From: Caulobacteraceae bacterium
GTDB lineage: Bacteria; Pseudomonadota; Alphaproteobacteria; Caulobacterales; Caulobacteraceae
NCBI GenBank assembly: GCA_019748055.1
Contig: JAIEQC010000012.1
Location: 92,906-156,905 of the forward strand
Length of the DNA stretch: 64,000 bases
Reading direction: 5' to 3'
The notes under the pieces are model-generated. The model was not told the origin of the DNA. It did not search any database and worked only from the letters and a program-made list of their open reading frames with translations. The translations under genes and the position numbers were made by a program. Below, piece by piece: positions 16,777 to 25,849 of the stretch (the stretch's first letter is position 1; every line of letters starts with the position of its first letter).

Positions 16777-18222
16777 TCAGGCGAAGACGTAGGCCGTCTG
16801 AGTCCAGGTGTAGAAGTCGGCCGCGGCGTAACCCTGCTCACGCGGGCCGAGGCTGGACTTCTTCGTGCCGCCGAATGGCACATGGTAGTCAACCCCGGCG
16901 GTGGGCAGGTTGACCATGGTCATGCCGGCGCGGACGCGGCGCTGGAAGTCGGTCGCATACTTCAGCGAGGTCGTGACGATGCCGGAAGACAGGCCGAACT
17001 CGCCTGCGTCGGCGACTGCGAAGGCCTCCTCATAGTCCCTCACGCGCACCACCGAGACGACGGGGCCGAAGATCTCGTTGGCGTTGATCTTCATGTCCGG
17101 GGCGGTGTCGACGATCAGCGTCGGCGGCACGTGCCAGCCACGCGGCGACAGGCTGAGACGCTCGCCGCCGGCGACGATGCGGCCGCCCTCCTCCCGCGCG
17201 GTCTCGATCCAGCGATGCACGGTCTCCATCTGGTCGTCGGTGGCGGCCGGGCCGACCTGGGTCTGGGGGTCCAGCGCGTGCCCGACCCGAAGCGCGGAAG
17301 CCTTCTCCGCCAAGGCGGCGACGAAGCGGTCGTGGATGCCCGCCTGCACGATCAGGCGCGAAGAGGCGGTGCAGCGCTGACCCGTCGAGAAGAAGCCGCC
17401 GTCCAGCGCGACGGTCACGGCGCGATCCAGATCGGCATCGTCCAGAACCACCAGCGGATTCTTCCCGCCCATCTCCAGCTGACAGCGGGCCTGACGCGCG
17501 GCGCAGCCGGCCGCGACGCCCGCGCCCACGCCCTGGGATCCCGTGAAGCTGATGCCGTCGACGTCGGGGTGATCGACCAGAGCCTGGCCTACTCGGCCGC
17601 GCCCGATGACCAGGTTGAAGACGCCGTCCGGCAGACCCGCCTCGTGAAGAATGGCGATCAGAGCCTCGGCTGTCGCCGGGGTGGGACCGGCCGGCTTCAT
17701 CACCACCGTGTTGCCGAAAGCCAGCGCGGGCGCGGCCTTCCAGGCGGGTATGGCGATGGGAAAGTTCCAGGGCGTGATCAGGCCGAACACGCCGACGGCG
17801 CGACGGCGCGTGCGTACGGAGACGCCCGGCCTGACCGAGTCTAGCGCCTGACCGTGCAGCCGCACCGCCTCGCCGGCGAAATAGCGCAGTATGCGTGCGG
17901 CGCGGCCGGTTTCGGCGATTCCCTCGGCAAGGGTCTTGCCTTCTTCGCGCGACAGAAGACGGCCGACGGCCTCTCGCCGGTCCCACAGGATCTGTCCGGC
18001 GCGGTCAAGCACGTCGGCTCGCGCTTCAGGCGACGCCTCGCTCCAGGCCGGGAAGGCGGCGCGGGCGGCGGCCACCGCGGCGTCCACCTCGGCCTGACCG
18101 GCGTCCGGCAGCCGGGCGACGACTTCATCGAGATCGGAGGGATTGCGCCGCTCCGAGGGGCGGTCGGCCGCGACCCGCTTTCCGCCGATCCAGTGGTGGA
18201 GGTCCAGCGGGGCGTCGGTCAT
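16777..18222 (-). CDS. Aldehyde dehydrogenase, 2-oxoglutarate semialdehyde dehydrogenase-like
   Basis: 481 residues, standard ALDH length. It has the cofactor region TPWNFPIA and [13 protein letters not shown](GVG) turn, catalytic glutamate in QLEMGGKNP, catalytic cysteine in [15 protein letters not shown] and a C-terminal [28 protein letters not shown] ending split around the oligomerisation strand. The STGQRCTA and GPREQG forms are typical of 2,5-dioxovalerate (alpha-ketoglutaric semialdehyde) dehydrogenases, which finish pentose, hexarate or hydroxyproline breakdown by making 2-oxoglutarate with NAD(P). None of the other enzymes of those routes is next to it. It follows the M16 protease gene by 61 bp on the same strand. 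Confidence 0.85.
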   Translation of the reverse strand: MTDAPLDLHHWIGGKRVAADRPSERRNPSDLDEVVARLPDAGQAEVDAAVAAARAAFPAWSEASPEARADVLDRAGQILWDRREAVGRLLSREEGKTLAEGIAETGRAARILRYFAGEAVRLHGQALDSVRPGVSVRTRRRAVGVFGLITPWNFPIAIPAWKAAPALAFGNTVVMKPAGPTPATAEALIAILHEAGLPDGVFNLVIGRGRVGQALVDHPDVDGISFTGSQGVGAGVAAGCAARQARCQLEMGGKNPLVVLDDADLDRAVTVALDGGFFSTGQRCTASSRLIVQAGIHDRFVAALAEKASALRVGHALDPQTQVGPAATDDQMETVHRWIETAREEGGRIVAGGERLSLSPRGWHVPPTLIVDTAPDMKINANEIFGPVVSVVRVRDYEEAFAVADAGEFGLSSGIVTTSLKYATDFQRRVRAGMTMVNLPTAGVDYHVPFGGTKKSSLGPREQGYAAADFYTWTQTAYVFA

Positions 18223-18245
18223 GGCATGGGTCCGTCAAGGCAGGC

Positions 18246-18273
18246 GACCCGGCCGGCACGAACCGGCCGGGTC
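18246..18273 (-). terminator. Hairpin between M16 protease and aldehyde dehydrogenase genes
   Basis: An 11-bp perfect GC stem (18246-18256 with 18263-18273) and a 6-base loop, immediately after the protease stop on the minus strand. No T tract follows, so it may attenuate rather than end transcription. Confidence 0.5.
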
Positions 18274-18283
18274 TGAAGACGCC

Positions 18284-21112
18284 TTACTGGACCGGACGGC
18301 CGTAGACGTCCACCACGCGGACCTCGCCGATGTTGAGCGCGCGCAGGCGCGGCTCCAGCGTGGCCCGGTCGCCGACGACGACCCACACGGCCGGGCCGTC
18401 GCCGACCACGGTCCGGGCGGCTTCGGTCACCGAGGCGGGCGTGGCCGCCGCGATCCCGGCGGTGGTGCGGTCGAAGTAGTCGTCCGGCAGGTCGTAGATG
18501 ACCATCTGCGCCAGATCGCCCGCGACGGCGCCGTTGGTCTCCCACTGGCCGGCGGCGCCGAGGATCAGGTTCGACTTGTGGGCGGCCAGCTCCTCATCCG
18601 TGACCGGACGACCAGACAGGATTTCGGTCAGCTCGCGGTCGATCTCCAGAACGCTCTCGGCCGTCTTGTCCGACTGCACGCCGGTGGAGACGACGAACAG
18701 ACGCTCGCCGCGGGCGCCACGGATGCCGGAACCCGCGCCGTAGGACCAGCCCTTGTCCTCGCGCAGGTTCATATTGATCCGGCTGGTGAAGGACCCGCCG
18801 AGCGCGGTGTTCATGGCCGTGATCGTCGGCTCGGTCGCCGGGTCCAGCGCCGGGACCAGCCGGCCCGCCGTGATGGTGGACTGGGGGCCGGCACGGTCGA
18901 CCAGGTAGATCACCGGGCCCGACGCTGCGCCCGCCGGGGCGGTCGCCTGGCGCTGCGGCAGAGGCGAAGCCGGGGCCGTCCAGCCGCGGAACTTCTCTTC
19001 CAGCAGCGGAACCAGTTCGGCGCGGGTCACGTCGCCGACCACCACGAGAGTGGCGTTGTCGGGACGGAACCAGGCCGCGTGATAGGCCTCGGCGTCGGCC
19101 GGGGTCAGAGCCGCGACGGTCTGCTCCGTGCCCGAAGTCGGACGGCCGTAGGGGTTCTCGAACCCATACAGCGAGCCGGCCAGCACACGGTTCGCCACGG
19201 CGCCGGGGTTGCGGTCGGCCTGTTGGATGCCGGCCACCTGCTGGACCCGAGCCCGATCGAAGTCTTCCTGACGGAAGGCGGGGTTCAGGATGACGTCCGC
19301 GTACAGGTCCAGTGACTCATCGAGCCGCGAGTCGATCGCGGTCATCGAGATCGTGGTGGTGTCCACGCCGGAGTTCCCGCCCAGCGTGGCGCCGAGCAGC
19401 TGGAGACGGTCGCTGATCTCCAGAGCGTCGAGGTCGTCGGTGCCGCTGGTCATGACCTGAGGCGTCAGGACGGCGAGGCCGGCCTTCTCGACGCCCTCGC
19501 CGGCCGTCCCGGAGTCGACGATCAGGTTCATCGACACGGTCGGCACGCCCGTACGCGTGGCCAGGACGACGTCCAGGCCGTTCGAAAGCTCGAACCGCTC
19601 GAACGAGGGGAAGTTCGCCGTGGGCGTCTCGCCCGGCGCCGGCATGGCCGAACGATCGGCGCCCGTCGGGGCGGCGGCATAGTTCGGGAATGGCCGGACT
19701 TCCAGCGTGTAGGACCCGTCTGTCAGCCACTCGCGGCCGGCCGCGACCAGATCCTGCGGACGGGCGGCCAGGAGGCGTGCATAGCTTTCGCGCCAGTGGT
19801 CGGGGTTGTCGTGGAAGACCTCGCCCTGGGCCAGACGGTCGGACTTGCCGCCGAACCCGCCGATGCGCTCCAGACCGCGCACCAGGCCGGCGCCGGTGGA
19901 CGTGCGGGCACGCTCGAGCTCGGTCGCGGTCGGGCCGTCGCGCAGCAGCCGGCCCAGCTCCTCGTCGACCACGGCTTCCAGTTCGGCCAGATCCTGGCCA
20001 GGCTTGCCGGTGATGGTGATGATGAACTGGCTGCCGATCTCGCCCTCATTGACGAAGGCGCCGACGCCGGTCGCGGTCTGGTCGTCGAACACCATCCGCT
20101 TGAACAGGCGCGAGTTGCGGCCGGAGGTCAGGACCTGGGCGACCAGACCGAGGTGCTCGGTCACCGGATCGCCGGCGGGCGGGACGTTCCAGACCTTGTA
20201 GAGGCGCGGCTGGCCGACGCGATCGTACATGACCTCGCGCTGCTCGCCGCTCATGCGGGCGATCATGCGCTCCGGCTGGGTGACGGGCGGTCCGGGAGGG
20301 ATGTCGCCGAAGTAGTAGCTGACCTTCTGCAGGGCCTCTTCCGAAGAGATGTCGCCCGCCAGCACGATGACCGCGTTGGCCGGACCGTAGTAGTCGCGGA
20401 ACCACTGCTGGACGGTGGGCAGGTCGGCGGCGTTCAGGTCGTCCATAGAGCCGATGACGGTGTGGCCGTACGGGTGATCGTCCGGATAGGTGGCGGCCGT
20501 GATGGCGTTGAAGACGCGACCATAGGGCTGATTTTCGCCCTGGCGCTTCTCGTTCTGGACGACGCCGCGCTGCTCATCCAGGCGCTCCTGGGTGACGGCG
20601 CCCAGCAGGTGGCCCATGCGGTCGCTCTCCAGCCAAAGGATGGCGTCCAGCGCCGAAGTCGGCACGTTCTGGAAATAGTTGGTGCGGTCACGGTTGGTGG
20701 TGCCGTTCTGGTCCGTGGCGCCCAGCAGTTCGGTGGCCTTGAAGAAATCGGAGTTGAAGTTCTCCGACCCGTTGAACATCAGGTGCTCGAACAGGTGGGC
20801 GAAACCGGACCGGCCCGTCGGCTCGTTCTTGGAGCCCACGTGATACCAGATGTTCACCGCCACGATCGGCGCCTTGCGGTCCTCGTGCACGATCAGGGTG
20901 AGCCCGTTCGGCAAGACGTGACGCGTGTACGGGATCTGCACGTCCGGCAGCGGCGGCAGCTCCTGCATCGCAGGCTCAGGCGCTTCGGCCGCGACCACGG
21001 GCAGGATGGAGGTGGAGTTCGGGTCGACCTCCTGGGCCAGGGCGGCTCCGGACAGCAGGGCGGTGGCGCAGACGCCGCCGATCAGCAGGCGGCGAAGGGT
21101 GGGCAGGCTCAT
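18284..21112 (-). CDS. Periplasmic M16 zinc protease, two-domain (pitrilysin/PqqL type)
   Basis: 942 residues from the ATG at 21112, which has a gggggat site and begins a clear signal peptide (LSGAALAQ). The first M16 unit has the inverted zinc motif HLFEH within FAHLFEHLMFNGSENF and its downstream glutamate in the NEKRQGEN region. The second half repeats the M16 fold without the zinc motif (NPYGRPTSG, ADAEAYHAAWFRPDNATLVVVGD), the usual arrangement of an active and an inactive half. These enzymes degrade peptides in the periplasm. The gene stands alone apart from the downstream aldehyde dehydrogenase. Confidence 0.9.
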   Translation of the reverse strand: MSLPTLRRLLIGGVCATALLSGAALAQEVDPNSTSILPVVAAEAPEPAMQELPPLPDVQIPYTRHVLPNGLTLIVHEDRKAPIVAVNIWYHVGSKNEPTGRSGFAHLFEHLMFNGSENFNSDFFKATELLGATDQNGTTNRDRTNYFQNVPTSALDAILWLESDRMGHLLGAVTQERLDEQRGVVQNEKRQGENQPYGRVFNAITAATYPDDHPYGHTVIGSMDDLNAADLPTVQQWFRDYYGPANAVIVLAGDISSEEALQKVSYYFGDIPPGPPVTQPERMIARMSGEQREVMYDRVGQPRLYKVWNVPPAGDPVTEHLGLVAQVLTSGRNSRLFKRMVFDDQTATGVGAFVNEGEIGSQFIITITGKPGQDLAELEAVVDEELGRLLRDGPTATELERARTSTGAGLVRGLERIGGFGGKSDRLAQGEVFHDNPDHWRESYARLLAARPQDLVAAGREWLTDGSYTLEVRPFPNYAAAPTGADRSAMPAPGETPTANFPSFERFELSNGLDVVLATRTGVPTVSMNLIVDSGTAGEGVEKAGLAVLTPQVMTSGTDDLDALEISDRLQLLGATLGGNSGVDTTTISMTAIDSRLDESLDLYADVILNPAFRQEDFDRARVQQVAGIQQADRNPGAVANRVLAGSLYGFENPYGRPTSGTEQTVAALTPADAEAYHAAWFRPDNATLVVVGDVTRAELVPLLEEKFRGWTAPASPLPQRQATAPAGAASGPVIYLVDRAGPQSTITAGRLVPALDPATEPTITAMNTALGGSFTSRINMNLREDKGWSYGAGSGIRGARGERLFVVSTGVQSDKTAESVLEIDRELTEILSGRPVTDEELAAHKSNLILGAAGQWETNGAVAGDLAQMVIYDLPDDYFDRTTAGIAAATPASVTEAARTVVGDGPAVWVVVGDRATLEPRLRALNIGEVRVVDVYGRPVQ

Positions 21113-21436
21113 GGTGATCCCCCGAAAACAAGGCACGGCGTGAAGGGCGCGGACGCGCGGGCCCGCATTCATGCCGTCGCGCCGCGCCCGCGCAAGGCCC
21201 CGAACATTGCGATTTCGTAACCAAGTCGATTGCTGAGACGCGGGCGCGAAGGCTCGAGGTGAGCTCATGCCGCCGACGCGGCTGGTGAGCGGTCAAGCTG
21301 CAACGGTGCGAGCAGTTGTGCGCCGCACACGAAATGAATTGCCTGTTGCGTCGCGATAGGCTCCATTCCTGTTCCGCGGCCCGCATCGACGGCGCGGCCG
21401 ACCTTTCCGCCCTCGCCTTCGGAGACGTCGCCGCCC
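21113..21436. other. Divergent intergenic region with a short palindrome
   Basis: 324 bp between the M16 protease (-) and amt (+), with no gene visible. A 13-base palindrome (tgtgcg, c, cgcaca) sits at 21317-21329, about 110 bp before the amt start, and could be an operator. I see no NtrC-type (TGCACC-N5-GGTGCA) or sigma-54 (TGGCAC-N5-TTGC) match that would confirm nitrogen control. Confidence 0.35.
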
Positions 21437-22672
21437 ATGACCCCCGCCGCCCTGCTGCCGCATCAGGCCGCTCTTGAGATCGACCCCGCCGCCACCGGAT
21501 GGATTCTGACCTCCACCGCCCTGGTGCTGATGATGACCCTGCCGGGCCTGGCCCTGTTCTATGGCGGCATGGTGCGGCGCAAGAACGTGATCGGCGCCAT
21601 CGCCCACTCGACGGCGGCCTTCATGGTCGTGACGGTGCTTTGGTTCCTCATTGGCTATTCGCTGTCGTTCGGCAGCGGAAACGCCCTGATCGGTGGGCTG
21701 GACGCGGCGCTGCTGAACGGGGTTCGGATCGACACCGCGTATTCGCTGGCGCCGGCCCTGCCGGAGTTCCTGTGGGTCGCCTATCAGCTGACCTTCGCCA
21801 TCATCACGCCGGCCCTGATCGCCGGGGCCTTCGCCGAGCGGATGAAGTTCTCGGCCTCCCTGCTGTTCTTCGCCCTTTGGCACCTGATCGTCTATGCGCC
21901 GATCGCGCATCAGGTCTGGGGTGGCGGCTGGATGGGCGAGGCCGGCGTGCTGGACTTCGCAGGCGGCGCGGTGGTGCACGTCAACGCGGGCGTGGCCGGT
22001 CTGGTCTGCGCCCTGGTGCTGGGGCCGCGTCACGGCTTCGGGCGAGACAATCTGGCGCCTCACAATCTGGCCTTCACGGCGATCGGCGCCGGTCTGCTGC
22101 TGGTCGGCTGGATGGGGTTCAACGCCGGCTCGGCCTGGGCGGCCGACGGCATCGCGGCGGTGGCGGCGCTGAACACCATTCTGGCGGCCGCCGCGGCCGC
22201 GCTGGGCTGGCTGGTCGTGGAGTGGATCGATCACAGGCGGCCCACCCTGCTGGGTATGCTGTCCGGACTGGTCGGCGGACTGGTGGGGATCACGCCGGCG
22301 GCCGGCTTCGTCGACCCTAAGGGGGCGATGGCGATCGGCCTGGTCTCCGGCGCCGCCTGCTGGTTCGGGGCGGTGAAGCTGAAGAACTGGCTCAAGTACG
22401 ACGACAGCCTGGACGCCTTCGGCGTGCACGGCATGGGCGGTATCGTCGGCGCACTGCTGACCGGCGTCTTCGCCACAGCCTCAATCAACGGTCTGGCCGA
22501 CGGCGCGACGATTGCGAAGCAGGCGCTCGGACTGATCGCCGTGATCACCTGGAGCGCGGTCGGCACTGGGCTGATCCTGCTGATCTGCCGCTTCACCACT
22601 GGCCTGCGGGTGGACAAGGAGCAGGAGATCGAGGGCCTCGACTCCGCAGTTCACGGAGAAAGCCTCCACTGA
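21437..22672 (+). CDS. amt: Ammonium transporter (Amt/MEP/Rh family)
   Basis: 411 residues with about 11 membrane helices. Family signatures include FYGGMVRRKNV, FAIITPALIAGAFAERMKFSA, the pore histidine in WHLIVYAPIAHQVW and the second pore histidine in FGVHGMGGIVGALLTG. It conducts ammonium across the inner membrane. Unlike most bacterial amt genes there is no glnK/glnB gene beside it: an exporter ATPase follows and an M16 protease lies divergently upstream. The stop is followed by a weak 6-bp hairpin (22685-22700). Confidence 0.93.
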   Translation: MTPAALLPHQAALEIDPAATGWILTSTALVLMMTLPGLALFYGGMVRRKNVIGAIAHSTAAFMVVTVLWFLIGYSLSFGSGNALIGGLDAALLNGVRIDTAYSLAPALPEFLWVAYQLTFAIITPALIAGAFAERMKFSASLLFFALWHLIVYAPIAHQVWGGGWMGEAGVLDFAGGAVVHVNAGVAGLVCALVLGPRHGFGRDNLAPHNLAFTAIGAGLLLVGWMGFNAGSAWAADGIAAVAALNTILAAAAAALGWLVVEWIDHRRPTLLGMLSGLVGGLVGITPAAGFVDPKGAMAIGLVSGAACWFGAVKLKNWLKYDDSLDAFGVHGMGGIVGALLTGVFATASINGLADGATIAKQALGLIAVITWSAVGTGLILLICRFTTGLRVDKEQEIEGLDSAVHGESLH

Positions 22673-22723
22673 TCTGCCGCTGTTCCGCCGACTTCGGCGG
22701 GTCTATGGTGGGGTGAAGCCCGC

Positions 22724-24481
22724 GTGATCGGGCGGCTGACGGATGCGTGCGTGTTCAAGCTGTTGCCTGACCGACCGGGCGTCGAGCCCCTGGCCGAGGC
22801 GCTGAAGGCCTGCCGGACCCACCTGATCTGGGCGGCGGTGTTCAGCGCCCTGGTCAACCTGCTGTACCTCACGCCCACCATTTACATGCTGCAGGTCTAC
22901 GACCGCGTCGTGCCGACGGGCGGGATCACGACCCTGCTGCTGGTCACGGCGGTGGCGGTGTTCGCCCTGGCCACGCTGGCGACGCTGGACTGGCTGAGGA
23001 CGCGCATTCTAGTGCGCGCAGGCTTGCGGCTGGACCGCCAGCTGGCCGACCGGATCCTGGCGCGGATGATCGACCTGCCGGGCAAGGCGGGCGGAAATCA
23101 GGCCCTGCGGGAGTTCGACGCCGTGCGCACCGCCGTGTCGGGTCAGGGCGTGCTGGCGCTGTTCGATGCGCCGTGGACGCCGATCTACCTTGCGGCCTGC
23201 TTCCTGCTGCATCCGCTTATCGGCGTGCTGACTCTGGTCGGGGCGATCGTGCTGATCGTGCTGGCGGTGATGAACGAGCGCGACGCCCGGCCGCGCCTCA
23301 AGCGCGCCCACGACGCCCAGCTGGATGCCTATTCCGCCCAGCAGGCCGTGGCCGAACAGGCCGAAGTGGTGCGCGCGCTGGGCATGCGCCGCGCCGGCAT
23401 CGCGCGACAGGTCCGCCAGCGTCAGGCCGCCGCCGACCGTCAGGCCGACGCCCAGTTCACCGGAGGTCGCTACACCGGGGCGATCAAGTTCCTGCGTCTG
23501 CTGCTGCAGTCGCTCTCGCTGGGCGGCGCGGCCTGGCTGGCGGTCGAGGGGCAGCTGTCGCCGGGCGCCATCATCGCGGCCTCGGTACTGCTGACCCGGG
23601 CCGTCGCGCCGATCGAGCTGCTGGTGGGGGCCTGGCCCTCGCTGGTGGCGGCGCGGACGGGATGGAAGACGCTGACCGATCTGTTCGAGGGTACGGCCGA
23701 CGTCGACCGCCCAGTGACCTCCCTGCCCGCCCCGGCCGGCCGGCTGGCGCTGGAGAACGTGGCGGTGCGCCTGCCCGGCACGGAGCAGCCGCAGGTGCGC
23801 GGCGTCTCGCTGAAGCTGGAGCCGGGGCAGACCCTTGGCGTCGTCGGGCCGTCGGGCTCGGGCAAGACTTCGCTGGCGCGCGCCATGGCCGGGGCGCTGA
23901 AGCCCACGGTGGGCACCGTGCGGCTGGACGGCGCGGAGTTCGACGCCCGCGAGGGCGACGACCTGGCGCGCTACATCGGGTACCTGCCGCAGGTCCCCAG
24001 CCTGTTCGCCGGAACGATCAAGGAAAACGTCAGCCGCTTCGCCGCGGCGACCGGGGCCTCTCCCGCCGAGGTCGACCGGCTGGCCGTGGCGGCGGCGCAG
24101 GCGGCGGGGGCGCATGAGATGATCCTGCGCCTGCCCCAGGGCTACGACACCATGCTCGGCCCCTACGGCGCCGGGCTTTCGGCAGGTCAGGCGCAGCGCG
24201 TGGCGCTGGCGCGGGCGCTGTACGGCGATCCGGTGCTGCTGGTGCTGGACGAGCCCAACTCCAACCTGGATCAGGAAGGCGAGGCGGCCCTGATGGCCGC
24301 GGTCAAGGACGCGGCGGCGCGCGGCGCGGCCGTGGTGATCGTGGCCCACCGGGCGGGCGTCCTGGCGCGGGTCGATCGCCTGCTGATGCTGAACGGCGGG
24401 CTCGTGGTGGCCGAAGGGCCGCGCGAGGAGGTGCTGGCCCGCATGCGCGGCCCGACGCCGCAGGAGACTGCGGGCCGATGA
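22724..24481 (+). CDS. Type I secretion ABC transporter (PrtD/RsaD-like)
   Basis: 585 residues from a GTG at 22724; a second GTG at 22751 (giving FKLLPDRPG at the N-terminus) is a reasonable alternative start. An exporter membrane domain of about six helices (30-310, with YMLQVYDRVVPTGG) is followed by an ATPase: Walker A GPSGSGKT, IGYLPQ Q-loop, LSAGQAQR signature and VLLVLDEPNSNLD Walker B. There is no N-terminal C39 peptidase-like domain, as in the PrtD/RsaD group that exports RTX or S-layer proteins with uncleaved C-terminal signals. The stop overlaps the start of the membrane fusion gene (ATGA). Confidence 0.9.
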   Translation: MIGRLTDACVFKLLPDRPGVEPLAEALKACRTHLIWAAVFSALVNLLYLTPTIYMLQVYDRVVPTGGITTLLLVTAVAVFALATLATLDWLRTRILVRAGLRLDRQLADRILARMIDLPGKAGGNQALREFDAVRTAVSGQGVLALFDAPWTPIYLAACFLLHPLIGVLTLVGAIVLIVLAVMNERDARPRLKRAHDAQLDAYSAQQAVAEQAEVVRALGMRRAGIARQVRQRQAAADRQADAQFTGGRYTGAIKFLRLLLQSLSLGGAAWLAVEGQLSPGAIIAASVLLTRAVAPIELLVGAWPSLVAARTGWKTLTDLFEGTADVDRPVTSLPAPAGRLALENVAVRLPGTEQPQVRGVSLKLEPGQTLGVVGPSGSGKTSLARAMAGALKPTVGTVRLDGAEFDAREGDDLARYIGYLPQVPSLFAGTIKENVSRFAAATGASPAEVDRLAVAAAQAAGAHEMILRLPQGYDTMLGPYGAGLSAGQAQRVALARALYGDPVLLVLDEPNSNLDQEGEAALMAAVKDAAARGAAVVIVAHRAGVLARVDRLLMLNGGLVVAEGPREEVLARMRGPTPQETAGR

Positions 24482-25848
24482 CCGACCTGTCTTTCCCCCC
24501 GCTGAAGCCCGGATCGCCCACTCCCCAAGCGCCGACCGCCGACGCCCCCCTGCCCGACGCGCCGCGCATGGAACTTCGCATCGGTCTGGCCGTGATCGTG
24601 GCCTTCTTCGTGCTGTTCCTGGGGTGGGCGGCCTTCTTCCCGCTGGACGCCGGCGCCTACGCCACCGGCCAGGTGGCGGTGTCGGGCAACCGACAGGCGG
24701 TACAGCATCGCGACGGTGGCGTAGTCAGCGCCCTTCGCGTCGCTGAGGGCGACACCGTCAAGGCCGGGCAGATCCTGATGGAGGTCGCGGGCGGCGAGTT
24801 GCAAGCCACCGAGCGCGGTCTGGCCGGTCAGGTGCTGGCCCTGCTGGCCCAGCGCTCGCGGCTGATCGCCGAGCGCGATGGCCTCGGCTCGGTGCCCACG
24901 CCGCTGGAGTTCGCGACCCTGCCGCCCGAGGACGTGCCCTTGGCCGAAGAGGCCTTGACCCTGCAACGTCGTCAGTTCGGCGCCCGCAGCAGCGGGCGGT
25001 CGACCGAGCGCGGGGTTTTGGCGCAGCGGGTCAGCCAGCTCGAGCAGCAGCAGGCCGGCTTTCAGCGCCAGCTGACCGCCAACGCCGAGCAGCGCCGTCT
25101 GATCGAGGACGAGCTGGCCGACGTGCGTCGACTGGCGGATCAGGGCTATGCGCCCCTCAGCCGCGTCCGGGCGCTGGAGCGGCAGGCGGCGCAACTGGAC
25201 GGAGAGGATGGATCGCTCCGTGCCCAGATCGCCCGCGTCGGCGAACAGATCGGCGAGACGCGGCTTCAGATGGCCTCGGTCGGCACGACGATGAACGAAG
25301 ACGTGGCCGACCAGCTCAAGAACGTCGAGGTGCAGTTGAACGAACTCCAGCCGCGCCTCGCCTCGGTCCGCGCCCAAATCGCGCGCAACCAGGTCCGTGC
25401 GCCGGTGAGCGGTCAGGTCGTGGGCCTGACCATCTTCACGCCCGGCGGCGTCATCCAGGCCGGTCAGACCCTGATGGAAATCGTGCCTGAGGACGCCAGC
25501 CCGGTCGTGGTGGCCGAGGTCGATCCGACCTTCATCGACAATCTGGAAGTCGGCCAGTCGACCCAGGTCATGTTCCCCGGCCTGCGCGAGGGCAATCCAC
25601 CGCGGCTGGCCGGACGCGTCACCCGCATATCGGCGGACGTGCTGACCGATCAACAGAGCGGACGGCGCTGGTTCCGCACCGAGATCGTCGTGCCCGAGGC
25701 CGAAGTGGCCAAGCTGGGTCGCGCCGCCACCGCCGTGCGCCCCGGCGCTCCGGTGGAGGTGGTCATCCTGACCCGCAAGCGGACGGTATTGCAGTATCTG
25801 TTCGAGCCTCTCATGCGCGGCCTGTGGCGGTCGGGCAGCGAACAGTAG
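24478..25848 (+). CDS. Type I secretion membrane fusion protein (HlyD/PrtE/RsaE-like)
   Basis: 456 residues. One N-terminal membrane helix (about 35-55), a lipoyl-like half (AVQHRDGGVVSALRVAEGD), a long alpha-helical hairpin rich in Gln/Glu/Leu (about 120-290) and the HlyD C-terminal signature (RAPVSGQVVGLTIFTPGGVIQ followed by LMEIVPED). It links the inner-membrane ATPase to an outer-membrane TolC-like channel. Neither a TolC-family protein nor an RTX or S-layer substrate gene is in the window. It ends 1 base before the convergent malate synthase gene. Confidence 0.9.
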   Translation: MTDLSFPPLKPGSPTPQAPTADAPLPDAPRMELRIGLAVIVAFFVLFLGWAAFFPLDAGAYATGQVAVSGNRQAVQHRDGGVVSALRVAEGDTVKAGQILMEVAGGELQATERGLAGQVLALLAQRSRLIAERDGLGSVPTPLEFATLPPEDVPLAEEALTLQRRQFGARSSGRSTERGVLAQRVSQLEQQQAGFQRQLTANAEQRRLIEDELADVRRLADQGYAPLSRVRALERQAAQLDGEDGSLRAQIARVGEQIGETRLQMASVGTTMNEDVADQLKNVEVQLNELQPRLASVRAQIARNQVRAPVSGQVVGLTIFTPGGVIQAGQTLMEIVPEDASPVVVAEVDPTFIDNLEVGQSTQVMFPGLREGNPPRLAGRVTRISADVLTDQQSGRRWFRTEIVVPEAEVAKLGRAATAVRPGAPVEVVILTRKRTVLQYLFEPLMRGLWRSGSEQ

Positions 25849-25849
25849 A

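Noticed and set aside
22685..22700. A terminator after amt
   Set aside because: Six base pairs without a T run; kept only as a weak hairpin.
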